A program made the position numbers and the translations under genes. A DNA stretch of 64,000 bases from Mycobacterium sp. JS623 (GTDB taxonomy: Bacteria; Actinomycetota; Actinomycetes; Mycobacteriales; Mycobacteriaceae). The stretch lies in assembly GCF_000328565.1 (NCBI RefSeq), contig NC_019966.1, positions 4,836,001-4,900,000 of the forward strand, read 5' to 3'. The notes beneath the pieces are model-generated. The model was not told the origin of the DNA, made no database searches, and worked only from the letters and a program-made list of their open reading frames with translations. Below are positions 16,947 to 25,319 of this stretch, in pieces. Numbering within the stretch: the first letter of the stretch is position 1; every line of letters begins with the position of its first letter.

Positions 16947-17375
16947 TCAGGGCCGGCTTTCGTGACCGGGCTTGCCATGGGTGCGACGGCGTTCCTTCAT
17001 CTCTGCTTCGAAGATGTGCCTGACTCCCTGTTGAAGTTCGTCCCGGACCTGGCGCTCGTGCTCGCGGAACACCGACCAGTAGTTGTCGTCGAAATCCTCG
17101 ACGATCTGGAATGTCCACCGGCCGTACAGGACATTGCGGCCGAGAACCTCCGCCTCGAGCCGCTCGGCGATCGCGGCATGCCCCGCTTTCCTGAGCTTGT
17201 TGCATGCGTCGCCCAACAGCAGATCGGCATGGCCCATCAGTTGATGAAACGAGTACAGCTCACCACGCGCACGTTCTACGCATTCCAGAGCCTCTGAGAC
17301 GGCACCGACCGCCTCGACCGTCGCATCGTCCATCCCGTCGGGGCGCACGCGCTGCCCCGTGTCCATCTGAGTCAT
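16947..17375 (-). CDS. conserved hypothetical helical protein
   Basis: A 142-aa soluble, mostly helical protein rich in Glu, Arg and His, with no signal or membrane segment. The core EALECVERARGELYSFHQLMGHADLLLGDACNKLRKAGH and the Trp/Phe-rich WTFQIVEDFDDNYWSVFREHE suggest a four-helix arrangement. I do not recognise the family. Its ATG at 17375 lies 30 bases from the CarH-type repeats, and it is divergent from the MerR-B12 regulator, so it may be under the same control. It converges on pruC, with 9 bases between stops. Confidence 0.65.
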   Translation of the reverse strand: MTQMDTGQRVRPDGMDDATVEAVGAVSEALECVERARGELYSFHQLMGHADLLLGDACNKLRKAGHAAIAERLEAEVLGRNVLYGRWTFQIVEDFDDNYWSVFREHERQVRDELQQGVRHIFEAEMKERRRTHGKPGHESRP

Positions 17376-17404
17376 AGTGCCGACATACCCATTTCAGGAC
17401 CGAA

Positions 17405-17426
17405 TGCATCGTTTGTGCATTGATAG
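17405..17426. promoter_or_regulatory. CarH/LitR-type operator, site 1 (autoregulatory)
   Basis: Two direct 11-bp repeats, TGCATCGTTTG (17405-17415) and TGCATTGATAG (17416-17426). The site lies between the divergent hypothetical gene and the MerR-B12 regulator. The same repeat pair recurs before idi and crtE. The 11-bp period matches the spacing described for CarH operators, where successive MerR domains bind on one face of the helix. Confidence 0.75.
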
Positions 17427-17474
17427 CGATCGCTGGGAGGCAACCTGGCTCTATTGTGTCGGGTTGGAGGGACA

Positions 17475-18344
17475 GTGGACCAGACGTCAAGACGCAAGGG
17501 CCGTCGCGAGGATCGTGACGCGGACCTGCCGCAGTACACCGTCGGTGTGGTCGCGGAACGCATCGGTGTGCCGATCGCCACCCTGCGCAGCTGGAATCAG
17601 CGATACGGCGTGGGGCCGCCCGATCACAGCCCGGGCAGCCACCGGCTCTACAGCCAAAACGACATCTTGATGGTCGAGCGGATGCACCACCTGATCGGCG
17701 AAGGCGCCAGTCCCCGTAGCGCTGCTCGCGCCGCGCTTGATGCGGTTGTTCCGCCCCGGGCCGATACCGAAAACCTGCTCGTGGCTGCCTTCGATCTGGA
17801 CATCGTCCGCGCAGGCCGACAGCTGGAGGGCCACCTGCGCCACTACGGCGTCGTTGACACGTGGGATCTGTTGATACGGCCCGTGTTTTCGGCCATCGAA
17901 GCCCGACAGGCCGACGGCGAAGGATGCATCGATGTCGAACACGCGCTTTCGTGGGCGGTCTCGCGGTCGTTGCAGCGTGTCCCCATCGCGGCTGCCGACA
18001 AATCCGCTTCCACCATCCTGGCGTGCAGCGAAGGCGAGACGCACACCCTGCCCATCGAGGCGCTCCGCGCGGCGCTCGGGGACCACGGCCACGGCTCGTT
18101 GATGCTGGGCGCCGACGTGCCGCCCGCCGCACTCGTCGACGCCATTGAACGCACACCTCGGCCGACGAACGTGGTGTTGTGGGCGCAATCCTCCGACACC
18201 GCCAATATTGCGACGGCCAAGGCGGTCGCCGCCGCTCATGCCCGGCTGTTTGTTGGCGGCCCCGGATGGCAGTCGGCGCGGCTGCCAAAGAAGGCGGTCC
18301 GGGTAGACAGCCTCCAGGCCGCGCTGCAGGCCCTGGTCGAGTAG
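17475..18344 (+). CDS. MerR-family regulator with cobalamin-binding domain (CarH/LitR-like)
   Basis: A 289-aa protein with an N-terminal MerR winged helix (YTVGVVAERIGVPIATLRSWNQRYG, about 21-45; SHRLYSQNDI follows). Then come a helical bundle and a Rossmann-like B12 domain. The bundle has the EH pair (E155-H156) and the B12 domain has EGETH with His190, the expected lower cobalt ligand. The Trp normally ten residues before EH in CarH is a Gln here. CarH proteins repress carotenoid genes in the dark when bound to adenosylcobalamin and release DNA in light. The GTG at 17475 follows GGAGGGACA. It is adjacent to the whole crt island. Confidence 0.85.
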   Translation: MDQTSRRKGRREDRDADLPQYTVGVVAERIGVPIATLRSWNQRYGVGPPDHSPGSHRLYSQNDILMVERMHHLIGEGASPRSAARAALDAVVPPRADTENLLVAAFDLDIVRAGRQLEGHLRHYGVVDTWDLLIRPVFSAIEARQADGEGCIDVEHALSWAVSRSLQRVPIAAADKSASTILACSEGETHTLPIEALRAALGDHGHGSLMLGADVPPAALVDAIERTPRPTNVVLWAQSSDTANIATAKAVAAAHARLFVGGPGWQSARLPKKAVRVDSLQAALQALVE

Positions 18345-18356
18345 ACTGCCCAGGGT

Positions 18357-18378
18357 TGCATCGTTTCCGCATCGATTG
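18357..18378. promoter_or_regulatory. CarH/LitR-type operator, site 2 (idi)
   Basis: Repeats TGCATCGTTTC (18357-18367) and CGCATCGATTG (18368-18378), 11-bp period, ending 18 bases before the idi ATG. The match to sites 1 and 3 is clear, so idi is likely controlled with the crt operon although it follows the regulator gene by only 52 bases. Confidence 0.75.
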
Positions 18379-18396
18379 ATTGGGTACCCGTAGCAG

Positions 18397-18948
18397 ATGC
18401 CTGAGACCGCACTAGCCGGCACCGACGAATTGGTCGTGCTCGTCGACGACGATGGACGAGAGCTTGGAACCGCCGCCAAAGCCTCCGTCCATCACGAGAA
18501 GACACCTCTGCATCTGGGCTTCTCCTGCTACGTGTTCGACGCCGACGGCCGCGTCTTGATGACCAGGCGGGCACTCGGCAAGCGGACATGGCCCGGGGTG
18601 TGGACGAATTCGTTCTGCGGCCATCCCGCTCCGGGTGAAGCTGTCATGGACGCGGTGCACCGACGGGCTCGCCAGGAACTCGGCCTGAGTATCGATGGAC
18701 TGACATGTGTGCTGCCCGACTATCGGTACCGCGCGGTTGCCGCCGACGGCACGGTCGAAAACGAACTCTGCCCGGTGTTCTGCACCACTGCGGCGGGGCC
18801 CGTCCGCCCGGTGCCCGACGAGGTCATGGACCACGCCTGGGTGCCAGGGGCCGAATTGCGGACGGCCGCTGGCCTGCGCTGGGCGATCAGCCCGTGGGCG
18901 GCCGAGCAGATCCCACTGCTCGAGGGTGCTGGTGGCCCGAATCAGTGA
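18397..18948 (+). CDS. idi: isopentenyl-diphosphate delta-isomerase, type I
   Basis: A 183-aa type I IPP isomerase (NUDIX fold) that interconverts IPP and DMAPP, supplying the starter for CrtE. Catalytic elements seen are the Cys in WTNSFCGHP (about residue 75) and the Glu in VENELCPVF. The variant NUDIX helix is AVHRRARQELGL, and HLGFSCYVFDADGRVLMTRRA is the typical N-terminal strand set. It has its own CarH-type operator. Its stop overlaps the stop of the converging Rieske gene by seven bases. Confidence 0.93.
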   Translation: MPETALAGTDELVVLVDDDGRELGTAAKASVHHEKTPLHLGFSCYVFDADGRVLMTRRALGKRTWPGVWTNSFCGHPAPGEAVMDAVHRRARQELGLSIDGLTCVLPDYRYRAVAADGTVENELCPVFCTTAAGPVRPVPDEVMDHAWVPGAELRTAAGLRWAISPWAAEQIPLLEGAGGPNQ

Positions 18949-19949
18949 CGCCGCCGCAGGCGATGGATCCGTTCGGCATAGGCGAGGTCGTCGCGCCATA
19001 GCCGGGTGGCAGCGCGTCGCATCGCCAGCTTGATCAGGGGTGCGCCACGCAATGCGTGGCCGAAACCCGGCCTGTCTGAGTGCGCTACGACCGCCTCGAG
19101 AACAGCGGTGCGGGGCAATCCGTCGGCTCCGGGACCTACTGGCGTGGCGTGCGTTTCGACCACGCTGCCCGTTCCCTCGCCGTCGACGATGCGCATCACG
19201 ATCGTCCGCGGTTCCGGACTCGTGAATTCGGCGACGACGGGCACCCCCACCCTGCCGATCCGAAACGTCACCGCGACCAGGAAACGATCCAGCTCCTCTG
19301 GAACATCGTCGTCAGCCGGCGGCGCGGTGAGGACGTCGAGCCGAGTAAACGAGTACGGGTGAAACCATGATCCATGCCAGGGATCCATCCGGTTGGCGAT
19401 GACGTCGCGCGGCTCGCAGATACCGACCAGGCGCGCCACTGCGTCGATTTGAGCCCCGCGCGGCCGCTCGGAAAGCACCGGGCGCTCCGTGGGCGGCTCA
19501 CCGCCGATGCCGTCCAGACGCACCCAGGTCAGCACGCCGTCGTCGTGCGACGGATAAGGCCGCCAACCGAATTCGGATCCGCCGTGCAGGCGTAGCCCGT
19601 GCCACGGGCATACCAGCGCGCCGCAGTCGACACTCCCCGTCGTGAGGTCGGCGCCAAGGTGTGGGCATGCCTCCGGTCCGATATGCACGGCACCGTCTTC
19701 ACCTCGCCACGCGACCAGTTCAACGCCGGCGACGGACCCGCCAACCGGTCGCTTCCTGATGGCATCACTGGCGGCGAACGCATACCAGTTGCCGCTTGGG
19801 CGGCGTTGCGAGCGGCGTAACGCGGCATTGATGACAGCAGGCGCCGCATCGAGATAGGTCGGACGTTGTTGCGACCAGCGCAGGGCCGGAAGCATTTGAA
19901 AGGGCGTCGTTTTCGACAGGCGTGAGGTGAGATCGGCGAACCTGCTCAT
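18942..19949 (-). CDS. Rieske [2Fe-2S] domain protein of the carotenoid operon
   Basis: A 335-aa protein. The Rieske cluster ligands CPHLG and CPWHG are seen about residues 85-110, spaced as Cys-X-His-X16-17-Cys-X2-His. The C-terminal 200 residues (including DPWHGSWFHPYSFTRLDV) resemble the domain called DUF5914 in mycobacterial crt clusters; there is no evident mononuclear-iron triad that I can assign. The role in pigment synthesis is unknown: ring oxidation or electron supply are possibilities. The start ATG at 19949 overlaps the crtU stop by four bases, so it is the last gene of the crt operon. Confidence 0.8.
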   Translation of the reverse strand: MSRFADLTSRLSKTTPFQMLPALRWSQQRPTYLDAAPAVINAALRRSQRRPSGNWYAFAASDAIRKRPVGGSVAGVELVAWRGEDGAVHIGPEACPHLGADLTTGSVDCGALVCPWHGLRLHGGSEFGWRPYPSHDDGVLTWVRLDGIGGEPPTERPVLSERPRGAQIDAVARLVGICEPRDVIANRMDPWHGSWFHPYSFTRLDVLTAPPADDDVPEELDRFLVAVTFRIGRVGVPVVAEFTSPEPRTIVMRIVDGEGTGSVVETHATPVGPGADGLPRTAVLEAVVAHSDRPGFGHALRGAPLIKLAMRRAATRLWRDDLAYAERIHRLRRRH

Positions 19950-21469
19950 CGTTGTGATCGCCTTTCGCGGTCGGCAAGCCGGCTCAGAAGTCTTATCCGG
20001 CCGGCGTTCGGCACAGTGTGCACCGGGTGACCCCGGATCCCGAATCGCTGCAGTTGACCGTTGGCGGCCGCCCAACCGGTCGTGGCGGCGCGTTCCATCA
20101 ACGCGACAGGTAGGTCGATGCGGACGCCGTCACCGGCCAGCATCACAGCGGGGTTCGGCGTGGCCACACCAGGACGATCCTCGAAGTCGCCCGGCGCAAA
20201 CCGCGGGCAATCGTTGTGGCACAACACTTTCTCACCGACAATCCTGGCCGCCCTGGTTTCCGGGTACAGCTCACGTAACCGATCCAACAACTCCTCACGC
20301 ACGTCGGCGTGGGCCGTCACCGCATACGAGTGCAGTTCGACGACGGACCCGCCGGTGCGCTCAGACCATGCTTTCGCTTCGCGTTCGTAGCGCTCCAGCA
20401 CGCTGACGTTGTCCAACGGAGTCCGCCCGCCCGTGCCCACGAACGGTGCGCGGTCGGGATTCACTTTGCGATCAAGCCACAACCGAAGCACCACAAAGGG
20501 CGGCGCGGTGCCCAGCTTCGTCACACTCTTGCGCCAGTCGTCGTCCCCGAGAGAGGGTGAGTTCTCCACTATGCGCTGAAGGCCTGCGACATCAGTCGCC
20601 AGCACCACACCGTCGGCATCGAGCCGTTTCGAGGACTCACAGTGCACCACCATCGGTCCTTGGGCGCATACCTCCCGCACGGCCGTGCCTGTCAGGAACC
20701 TAACGCCGAGCGACTCCAGATAGCGCCGCAGCGGATTCCACAGGGCGACATCGAAATTGGCGTTGGCGACATCGAAGAGCAGGCCCTCACTGGAGCCCAG
20801 GAAGTAGATGTGGAACATCGCCGCAAGTTCTGCTGCCGACAGATCGGCCGGTTCGGCGAAAAAGCTGCGCGAGAACACTTCGAACGCCAGATGCCGTGCC
20901 GCTTCTGGGAAGTTGATGTCACGAAGGAACGAATCGGCATCGATGTGGTCGAGCCGGTGGTAGATGTCGGGCACCGACACCGCGGCAAGCGGACCGGCAG
21001 CGCGGGCGTTGAGCCGCACGAGATCGCGCAGCCGAAATGTCGGACTGCGTAGCGCAAATGCCAACGCGTTGAGCGGTGGCGCCAGCGGCAGCCCGCGAAA
21101 AGTGTCCAGCCGGCCTGCCGCGTCGATCAGGGGATAGTCATCCACCGGCGTCAACATCGACAGGTCTGAGTCCACGCGGCGCAACAGGTTCCGCAAGTTG
21201 TAGTACTGGCGGAAAAACGCGTGAAACCCGCGGTTCATCGCCACATCGGTGCCCGCAGGCAAGGTCTCTGTCCAGCCACCGACCCGGCCGCCGAGGTACG
21301 GACGCTGCTCGACAACGTCGACCGTGACGCCGCGTTCTGCCAATCCCGTCGCGGCCGCCAGCCCGGCGATGCCTCCGCCGATGACCACCACGTGTGGCCT
21401 GCTGGGTAGCGCCGCGGCATCAGGAACGCCTTGGCGGGCGGCCAGCGTCACGCGTCGCGGATCGGTCAT
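19946..21469 (-). CDS. crtU: carotenoid desaturase/methyltransferase, isorenieratene-forming type
   Basis: A 507-aa FAD-dependent enzyme of the phytoene-desaturase superfamily. The dinucleotide-binding motif VVVIGGGIAGLAAATGLAERG is at about residues 27-47 and LGGRVGGWTE follows. The middle section (NRGFHAFFRQYYNLRNLL) distinguishes it from CrtI and matches CrtU, which turns the beta rings of beta-carotene into aryl rings with migration of a methyl group. The context, downstream of CrtB, CrtI and the heterodimeric cyclase, supports this. The final product would be isorenieratene. Four-base overlaps link it to crtT and the Rieske gene. Confidence 0.85.
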   Translation of the reverse strand: MTDPRRVTLAARQGVPDAAALPSRPHVVVIGGGIAGLAAATGLAERGVTVDVVEQRPYLGGRVGGWTETLPAGTDVAMNRGFHAFFRQYYNLRNLLRRVDSDLSMLTPVDDYPLIDAAGRLDTFRGLPLAPPLNALAFALRSPTFRLRDLVRLNARAAGPLAAVSVPDIYHRLDHIDADSFLRDINFPEAARHLAFEVFSRSFFAEPADLSAAELAAMFHIYFLGSSEGLLFDVANANFDVALWNPLRRYLESLGVRFLTGTAVREVCAQGPMVVHCESSKRLDADGVVLATDVAGLQRIVENSPSLGDDDWRKSVTKLGTAPPFVVLRLWLDRKVNPDRAPFVGTGGRTPLDNVSVLERYEREAKAWSERTGGSVVELHSYAVTAHADVREELLDRLRELYPETRAARIVGEKVLCHNDCPRFAPGDFEDRPGVATPNPAVMLAGDGVRIDLPVALMERAATTGWAAANGQLQRFGIRGHPVHTVPNAGRIRLLSRLADRERRSQR

Positions 21470-22176
21470 CGTGGCGCCTGCCCTAAGAAGGTGTGCACGA
21501 CGTTGCGCTGCCAGCCGGGCATCGTTTCACTCCGCACCGAGGTGAAGCCGTTGGCGCGCAGTCTGTCTCGGAACGCGGCTGCGCCGTCGAACCGGTTGAC
21601 GCTTCGCCTGAGGTATCGGTACAGCGCCACGTCACCACTGCGCACGCGGCCGCTGGGAATGATGATCGTCGCGCATACGGCGTTCCACACGATCGTGGCG
21701 AGCCGCGAATCGCGCACCGAGTACTCGTGAACGGCGAGCGTTCCCCCGGGCCGTAACAAGGCGCCAAACCTCCGCAGCTGGCCGTCCTTGTCCTCGACGT
21801 TACGGATGAGATAGGCAGCCAGAATGCCGTCGAACGGCCCGCACACTCCTGCGTCGGTGAGGTCTTCTATCCGGCTTTCCACGAACCGCACCGAGGTCGG
21901 CCAGCGTTTGGCAGTCGCCTGCGCCAACATGCCACTCGACGCGTCGACGGCAACGATCTCGGCCTTCGGTGCGACAGCGACCAGTGCAGCCGTGGATGCG
22001 CCTGTGCCGCACCCCGCGTCGAGCAGACGTAGCCCCGCGCCGTCACCCGGCAATCGCATCCGCTGCACCGAAAGCCGCAGATGGCTGTGGTATCCGGGGT
22101 TGGTGCCGACGAGTTTGTCGTACGCAGGCGCGCCGACGTCGAACGCGTCCGGGATATCGCCGTACGACAGAGTCAT
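21466..22176 (-). CDS. crtT: SAM-dependent methyltransferase of the crt cluster (CrtT-like)
   Basis: A 236-aa class I methyltransferase. Motif I is LLDAGCGTGASTAAL (about 51-65), followed by IVAVDASSGML, and GPFDGILAAYLIRNVEDK fits motifs II and III. The layout resembles UbiE-type enzymes. Actinobacterial carotenoid clusters carry such a gene named crtT beside crtU, with no settled substrate. The ATG at 22176 overlaps the crtYd stop by four bases, so the upstream open frame extension (92 codons) is not coding. Confidence 0.75.
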   Translation of the reverse strand: MTLSYGDIPDAFDVGAPAYDKLVGTNPGYHSHLRLSVQRMRLPGDGAGLRLLDAGCGTGASTAALVAVAPKAEIVAVDASSGMLAQATAKRWPTSVRFVESRIEDLTDAGVCGPFDGILAAYLIRNVEDKDGQLRRFGALLRPGGTLAVHEYSVRDSRLATIVWNAVCATIIIPSGRVRSGDVALYRYLRRSVNRFDGAAAFRDRLRANGFTSVRSETMPGWQRNVVHTFLGQAPR

Positions 22177-22502
22177 GAAACCGGCCTTTCGCGGTCGCGG
22201 TGCCGCAGGCGTTCCCACAGCAGCAGCACAGCGGTCACCATCGCCCAGCCAAACAGGAAGTCTTCGACGGGGATGTCGAACGGAAACCGCACGCCTGCGG
22301 TGTGACGCTCGTTGTAGACGACGATCGGGGCGTGGAGTTTGGTCAGCCAGCCGTCGACCGGAATCTGAAATCCCAGCACGATCACCATCGAGATCCAGTA
22401 CGCAGCACGACGAAACAGGCCGGTGCGCAACACCGCGAACTCCAGTACGCACACCGCGACGACCGCAATCACGGCCGGCACGGTGTAGCCGAGGCCGATC
22501 AT
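22173..22502 (-). CDS. crtYd: lycopene cyclase subunit, second half
   Basis: A 109-aa membrane protein of three hydrophobic segments, ending in RDRERPVS. The FQIPVDGWLTK and FPFDIPVEDFLFGWAM motifs are those of the CrtYd half of heterodimeric actinobacterial lycopene cyclases. It acts with CrtYc to close the ends of lycopene. The ATG at 22502 overlaps the crtYc stop by four bases; the frame upstream is the shifted reading of crtYc. Confidence 0.85.
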   Translation of the reverse strand: MIGLGYTVPAVIAVVAVCVLEFAVLRTGLFRRAAYWISMVIVLGFQIPVDGWLTKLHAPIVVYNERHTAGVRFPFDIPVEDFLFGWAMVTAVLLLWERLRHRDRERPVS

Positions 22503-22843
22503 GGCGCCCGCGCAGGTTCTGACCGGGACCGCCGCAATCGCTTCAGAATCGCCTCGACGGCGTTGTAGGTCAGTAGTCCGCACAGCGGGATCACGACGAA
22601 GAACAACAATTCCTCGATGGGTATCCGCCCGAAAACCTCGATGCCGCTGACGTAGAGCGGGTTGTAGGTCCAGATGCCCGCCGCGATGGCGATCGCGTCC
22701 CAGATCACGAAAACCACGGCGACGGGGATTACCGCGCAGGCGGTCCGCCACGGCTGCCGGTATACGCCGGGGCCCAGAAGCTCCAGCGGCAGCGTGATCG
22801 CCAAACATGCTGCGAGAACGAACAGATACTGCCAGTGACTCAT
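22499..22843 (-). CDS. crtYc: lycopene cyclase subunit, first half
   Basis: A 114-aa membrane protein with three hydrophobic segments (MSHWQYLFVLAACLAITLPL start). The key motif GRIPIEELLFFVVIPLCGLLTYNAVE is the conserved PxE-E signature of CrtYc-like cyclases. Forms the cyclase with CrtYd. The ATG at 22843 follows the crtB stop with two bases between. Confidence 0.87.
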   Translation of the reverse strand: MSHWQYLFVLAACLAITLPLELLGPGVYRQPWRTACAVIPVAVVFVIWDAIAIAAGIWTYNPLYVSGIEVFGRIPIEELLFFVVIPLCGLLTYNAVEAILKRLRRSRSEPARAP

Positions 22844-22845
22844 CG

Positions 22846-23796
22846 TCACGCCCCTCGTGCGCCCCAGGACCGGGCAACCCACGCTCTGGTCAGGCCGGCA
22901 CCGGCGACCTGCAGTCGCCTGCCCATCCCCACGGCGGCGCGCTGATTGAACACGGCGAAGTCGAGTGCTTCGATGCGATCCAGTATCTCCGAATACAAGG
23001 TGAACGCCGCGGCGATGCACGGCCTCGACCGCGGGTGCAGCAGCGGAATGCCTTGGCGTGCATAGTCGTAGATACGCCGGGTTTCCGCGTGCTGTTCTAT
23101 CAGTGCTCTGCGGACCCGGGCATCGGTGCGCTGATGGGTGTGACACCACATCAACACGTCACGGTTCACCTGATGAACAGCGAGCTCGTCGGCGGGCAGG
23201 TAAATCCGTCCCCGCTCCAGGTCTTCGCCTATGTCGCGGAGAAAGTTGGTGAGCTGGAAGGCTTTTCCCAATGCGGCGGCGTACGGCGCGGCTTCCTCGC
23301 GCTCGCATACCGTGCCGAGGACGGGCAGCATCTGCAAGCCGATCACTTCTGCCGAGCCGTACATGTAGCGGTTCAGTGCCGCACGGTCGGCGTAGTCGGT
23401 GGTGGTGAGATCCATTCGCATCGAAGCGAGGAAGTCGTCGAACAACTCCCAGCGGATCCCGTACTTGTGTGCGGTGTCGACCACCGCAGCCAGCGCGGGA
23501 TCGCCACCGTCGGCGGCGCCCTCCACCATCCGGTTGAAGAGCTGTGTCGCCAGGCATTGCAGCTCGTGCTCCCGGTCGGCTGTCTGCAACGCCGGATCGA
23601 AGTCATCGAGGATGTCGTCCGCGCGTCTGGCGAAGCCGTACAGGGCATGCACAGCAGGGCGCTGCTCGGGCGCGAGCAGTCGGGTAGCCAGAAAGAAGGT
23701 GCGCCCGTGCTGCGAGTTGAGCGTGCGGCAACGACGATAGGCGTTGCGCAGCGCGGGATCTCGGACACCGGCTGCGTGGAGTTCTGAACTGATCAT
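22846..23796 (-). CDS. crtB: phytoene synthase
   Basis: A 316-aa head-to-head prenyl synthase that condenses two GGPP to phytoene. The two Asp-rich motifs are ARRADDILDD (about 55-64) and NFLRDIGEDLERGRIYLP (about 178-195). YGFARRADD and GIRWELFDDFLASMRMDL are further squalene/phytoene synthase blocks. Its start overlaps the crtI stop by four bases. Confidence 0.95.
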   Translation of the reverse strand: MISSELHAAGVRDPALRNAYRRCRTLNSQHGRTFFLATRLLAPEQRPAVHALYGFARRADDILDDFDPALQTADREHELQCLATQLFNRMVEGAADGGDPALAAVVDTAHKYGIRWELFDDFLASMRMDLTTTDYADRAALNRYMYGSAEVIGLQMLPVLGTVCEREEAAPYAAALGKAFQLTNFLRDIGEDLERGRIYLPADELAVHQVNRDVLMWCHTHQRTDARVRRALIEQHAETRRIYDYARQGIPLLHPRSRPCIAAAFTLYSEILDRIEALDFAVFNQRAAVGMGRRLQVAGAGLTRAWVARSWGARGA

Positions 23797-25319
23797 GTTT
23801 GCACCACCCTAGGACGGCGTTGACGACGCTGCCGTGAAACCGCGCCGGTAATTCGATCGGCGGCCAAGCGACCCGAAAGCAGGGCAGTAGGCACCCCGAC
23901 TCCCGGCACGGTCGACGATCCGGCGAGGACCACGTTGTCGATGCCGCGCACCGTGTTGGCCGGCCGAAATGGGCCGGTCTGGCCGAAAGTGTGCGCCAAC
24001 GCGAATGGTGTGCCTGCCACCATTCCCTGCCGCGCCCACGCGGCAGGATCGTCGACGTGCAGCACCTCGGCGTCGACGCCGAGCGCAGGCAACCGGTCGT
24101 GAACCGCCTGCAGCATCTGCTCGGCGTAGTCCGCTCCCCTGCTGGCCCAATCAACCTTGCCGACAGCGATATTCGGCGTCGGGGCCAGGACGTAGAGCAG
24201 GTCACGGCCCGCTGGAGCCAACCGGGGGTCACCAGCCGTTGGTCGGGTGACCAACAGCGACGGATCGGCCATCAACTGCCCGTCGTCGATGATGTCGCGA
24301 AAGGTCTGCTGCCACGCCTCACCGAACACGATGTTGTGGTGGCCGATGTCGTCGCCAACGGCGCGGCAACCCACGTGTGCGACAACGGCAGACGGCGCCG
24401 GACGCAGCGGCAGCAGCCTGCGCGGTGTTCGGCCCAACAGTCGATAGGTGTCGGGAAGCTCGGTTGTCAATACCACCGCGTCGGCCGGAATCCGGTCCCC
24501 GTTGTCACTGTGCACAGCCGTGATTTGCGCTGCACTTCGCTCTAATCTGGAAACGGCTGCGCCATAGCGGAATTCGACGCCGGCGTGGGTGGCAGCCGCG
24601 GCGAGCGCGTCAGGAAGCGCGCGCATGCCGCCGCGGGGGAAGTACACCCCGGAAATCGTGTCCATGTAGGCGATGACCGCGTAGACCGCCAAGGCCCGTT
24701 CGGGTGGCACCCCTGCGTAGAGGGCCTGGAAGGTGAACACCCGCTGCAGTCGCTCATCGCTGATGAATTGGCGAACCACCCGATCCCAGCGTCGGAAGCC
24801 CCCCATGGCGGCGAGTCGAGCGAGCTGTGGAGTGAGCAGAGACAGTGGCGAGTCGAAATTCGCGGCGATGAACCCCTCGAACTCGACCTCATAGAGTCTG
24901 GTCAGCCAATCCCTCAGCTGCAGATAGCCATCCGCCTGTTTACGGCCCGCGAATCGCTCGATCTCTGCGGCCATCGCGTCGCGGCCACTGTGCACGTTCA
25001 ACGCGCTGCCGTCGGCGAACGAAGCGCGATAGGCAGGTTCGACGCGCATCAAATCAAGCCGGTCGGATAGCGTTTCGCCGACGGCGGCGAAGGCGTCGTC
25101 GATGATGTCGGGCATCGTCAGCACTGTCGGGCCGGTGTCGATGAAGTAACCATCGATGTCGAGCCGGCCGACGCGGCCGCCCGGATGCGGTGCCCGTTCA
25201 ACGACAGTGACGTCCCTGCCGCGACCGGCGAGGTGCAGCGCCGCGGACAATCCGGACAGCCCGGCGCCCACCACGACGACCCGGTTGGCGTTCTTCCCGA
25301 TGGTTCGCATGTCCGTCAC
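23793..25319 (-). CDS. crtI: phytoene desaturase
   Basis: A CrtI-type FAD-dependent desaturase that carries phytoene to lycopene. The FAD motif VVVVGAGLSGLSAALHLAGRG is near the N-terminus, with GGRVGRLDIDGYFIDTGPTVLTMP beyond, and the C-terminal GSSTVPGVGVPTALLSGRLAAD is the bacterial-type desaturase signature. The GTG at 25319 overlaps the crtE stop as GTGA, like the other joints in the operon, giving 508 aa. The ATG at 25310, three codons later, is possible. A further upstream ATG at 25337 would overlap crtE by 22 bases. Confidence 0.93.
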   Translation of the reverse strand: MTDMRTIGKNANRVVVVGAGLSGLSAALHLAGRGRDVTVVERAPHPGGRVGRLDIDGYFIDTGPTVLTMPDIIDDAFAAVGETLSDRLDLMRVEPAYRASFADGSALNVHSGRDAMAAEIERFAGRKQADGYLQLRDWLTRLYEVEFEGFIAANFDSPLSLLTPQLARLAAMGGFRRWDRVVRQFISDERLQRVFTFQALYAGVPPERALAVYAVIAYMDTISGVYFPRGGMRALPDALAAAATHAGVEFRYGAAVSRLERSAAQITAVHSDNGDRIPADAVVLTTELPDTYRLLGRTPRRLLPLRPAPSAVVAHVGCRAVGDDIGHHNIVFGEAWQQTFRDIIDDGQLMADPSLLVTRPTAGDPRLAPAGRDLLYVLAPTPNIAVGKVDWASRGADYAEQMLQAVHDRLPALGVDAEVLHVDDPAAWARQGMVAGTPFALAHTFGQTGPFRPANTVRGIDNVVLAGSSTVPGVGVPTALLSGRLAADRITGAVSRQRRQRRPRVVQT

